DNA from: Deltaproteobacteria bacterium
GTDB lineage: Bacteria > Desulfobacterota > Desulfomonilia > UBA1062
Reading direction: 5' to 3'
Assembly: GCA_016934135.1 (NCBI GenBank)
Contig: JAFGTK010000173.1
Location: 1-7,111, forward strand
Length of the DNA: 7,111 nt
The notes under the pieces were generated by a model, which ran no database searches, was not told the DNA's origin, and worked only from the letters and a program-made list of their open reading frames with translations. The stretch's first letter is position 1. Every line of letters starts with the position of its first letter. Positions 5,871 through 7,111 of the stretch are shown here, one piece after another. The translations under genes and the position numbers were made by a program.

Positions 5871-6932
5871 CTAGTCTCCGCTTCGTTCCTCGCACATCCG
5901 GGCAAATGTATCAAAAAACGTCTCAGGAGGCGTGTAAACCTTTTCATCCGATTTTTTGACAAGCTCCCGGGCTGATACCGGGCATGTGCTGATGCAAAGG
6001 CCGCAGCCGATACACCGCTGTAGGTCGATATTCGACTTTTCAGAGATAATTTCAACGGCATCCACAGGACAGCGCTTCACACACGCAGCACACCCGGTAC
6101 ACAGTGCTTCATTCCCGGTGCAGACATAGTTGCTCTTCACCGCGCTGGCTGGCGCTGGAAAAAGCTTGAGCGAGAGCAACATGCCGCAGCAGCATGGGCA
6201 GCACGCACACATTGCCTCTACTTCCTGCGAATTCGAGGGCTGAATCACGAGCCCTTCTGCCTCATTTCGTTTCAGGATTTCCATGGCCTCGTCTTTTGTA
6301 ATGTAGCGCGCCATGGAGTTTTCCACATAATAATCCGCGAACGAGTCAAACTGCAGACAGGTTTCCAGAGAATGATCACATCCTTTGCCGTACAAGCGGA
6401 CCGCCTTGCGGCACAGGCAAGGAGCAACGGCAATACGCTCCTTGCTCCCAATGATCGCAACCGCATCGTCATAGGCGGCCACAGGCCATTCTGACACCAA
6501 GTTTTTATTGACGGGGATCGTTCGCAGGTGTGGAGTCTTGAGCGAGTGGAACGACTTGCCCAGACCCGAGAGATAATATTCAGAAACATCTTTGAGCATA
6601 GGGCCGTTAAGATTATTGATCTGGAACTCATAGATCCCCACTATGAAGGGAATAGCCCGGTAGCGGACGACACCGTTCTGACGCTGTCTGAACACAAGCC
6701 CACGCTGCGCCATGTCCTCGAGTCTTTGTGCAACATCCTCCGGATCATCACCTTTTCTTGCCGCAATCTCCTCCGGTGTCTGTTCAGAGCTACTCATCGC
6801 AAGGAACAGCTCGGCATCTTCCGGCCGGAACAGGTGTTTCAACAGCCTGATCTCCACTCCTGCCTCGGTGGAGGGATATCCCGTAGCCATTTCATCGAGT
6901 CGTTTGCGCAACCGCTCGTAAACTTCTGTCAT
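5871..6932 (-). CDS. 4Fe-4S ferredoxin-type protein with N-terminal winged-helix-like domain
   Basis: A 353-residue soluble protein with 20 cysteines. Residues about 22-92 are helical with a TPEEIAAR...DVAQRLEDMAQRGLVF pattern that looks like a winged helix. A middle region (93-240) has C172-x-C174 with C185 and C192. Then comes a dense cluster MCACCPCCCGM (241-251). The C-terminus has two classic [4Fe-4S] ferredoxin motifs, C278-x2-C281-x2-C284-x3-CP and C307-x2-C310-x2-C313-x3-CP, as in two-cluster ferredoxins. The overall layout matches a family widespread in anaerobic Desulfobacterota and Nitrospirota and usually annotated only as 4Fe-4S binding protein; its role is unknown to me (electron carrier or redox-responsive partner). 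Start: ATG with AGGAG 9 bases upstream. The downstream cytochrome gene points the same way but has its own promoter, so a shared operon is not implied. The fold call is firm, the function is open. Confidence 0.88.
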   Translation of the reverse strand: MTEVYERLRKRLDEMATGYPSTEAGVEIRLLKHLFRPEDAELFLAMSSSEQTPEEIAARKGDDPEDVAQRLEDMAQRGLVFRQRQNGVVRYRAIPFIVGIYEFQINNLNGPMLKDVSEYYLSGLGKSFHSLKTPHLRTIPVNKNLVSEWPVAAYDDAVAIIGSKERIAVAPCLCRKAVRLYGKGCDHSLETCLQFDSFADYYVENSMARYITKDEAMEILKRNEAEGLVIQPSNSQEVEAMCACCPCCCGMLLSLKLFPAPASAVKSNYVCTGNEALCTGCAACVKRCPVDAVEIISEKSNIDLQRCIGCGLCISTCPVSARELVKKSDEKVYTPPETFFDTFARMCEERSGD

Positions 6933-7045
6933 GGTCCGGCGCTCCTTTCATACTTTCCCCTGGGGGTATCCCGCACATACCGGGCCGCGCTGATATCATA
7001 CATGAAAATGGGGGCAAAAGTAAGACAAATCACCACACGCTGTAG

Positions 7046-7073
7046 AATATATATACTACAAGTTTTTCAGCAA
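7046..7073 (-). promoter_or_regulatory. Candidate promoter of the Fe-S protein gene, with dyad over the -10
   Basis: On the minus strand TTGCTG (7073-7068), 16 bases, TATATT (7051-7046). The -10 matches five of six positions, the -35 only three. A dyad TGTAG-(10)-CTACA at 7041-7060 covers the -10 and could be an operator. The leader would be about 105 bases and contains a GGTAT/ATACC inverted repeat (6965-6981) shortly before the ribosome binding site. Confidence 0.33.
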
Positions 7074-7111
7074 ATGGCTGATTTACTCATACTGAGAAAT
7101 ATCCGAGTATA

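Noticed and set aside
7041..7111. Several short inverted repeats that might suggest a CRISPR or attachment site
   Set aside because: The repeats differ from each other, are 4-5 bp long and have no regular spacing or adjacent cas or integrase gene.

Overview
The window looks like chromosomal DNA from an anaerobic, respiring Gram-negative bacterium, most plausibly Desulfobacterota (Geobacter-like) or Nitrospirota. The reasons are a very large multiheme c-type cytochrome fused to a membrane b-type cytochrome, a cysteine-rich ferredoxin-like protein of a type common in those groups, an outer-membrane beta-barrel protein, a PilZ (c-di-GMP receptor) protein, and a palindromic intergenic repeat of the 'GTCATTCCCGC' kind that is abundant in such genomes. 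This placement is inference; there is no rRNA or other phylogenetic marker.

Layout. Positions 1-1611 (+): the 3' end of an ABC-transporter ATPase gene of the LolD/MacB type, overlapping by 4 bases (ATGA) a gene for a 458-residue secreted protein that reads as an outer-membrane beta-barrel. They probably belong to one envelope-export operon. Positions 1612-1972: noncoding, with an imperfect inverted repeat of about 89 bp. Positions 1973-3115 (+): a 380-residue protein with an N-terminal region resembling the acetoacetate decarboxylase (ADC) fold, apparently without the catalytic lysine, and a C-terminal PilZ domain. It converges, across 72 bp, on the next gene.

Positions 3188-5557 (-): a 789-residue membrane cytochrome with 15 CXXCH haem c sites arranged as 6 + linker + 9, followed by a six-helix cytochrome b (HydC/FdnI-like) domain. 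The 9-haem plus cytochrome b part matches the described architecture of Geobacter CbcL, an inner-membrane quinol oxidoreductase used in extracellular electron transfer. The gene starts at GTG behind a strong ribosome binding site and has an excellent sigma-70 promoter. Between it and the next gene upstream is a possible 45-codon ORF with protein-like composition. Positions 5871-6932 (-): a winged-helix-like plus double [4Fe-4S] ferredoxin protein with two further cysteine clusters, preceded by a candidate promoter with a dyad over its -10.

As a whole the window holds two loosely related themes: envelope and surface functions on the plus strand (ABC export, outer-membrane barrel, c-di-GMP signalling) and redox functions on the minus strand (Fe-S protein, quinone-linked multiheme cytochrome). 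The most notable items are the 6+9 haem cytochrome, the ADC-like/PilZ fusion and the unannotated small ORF. No mobile element with a transposase, CRISPR array, tRNA or rRNA was seen.
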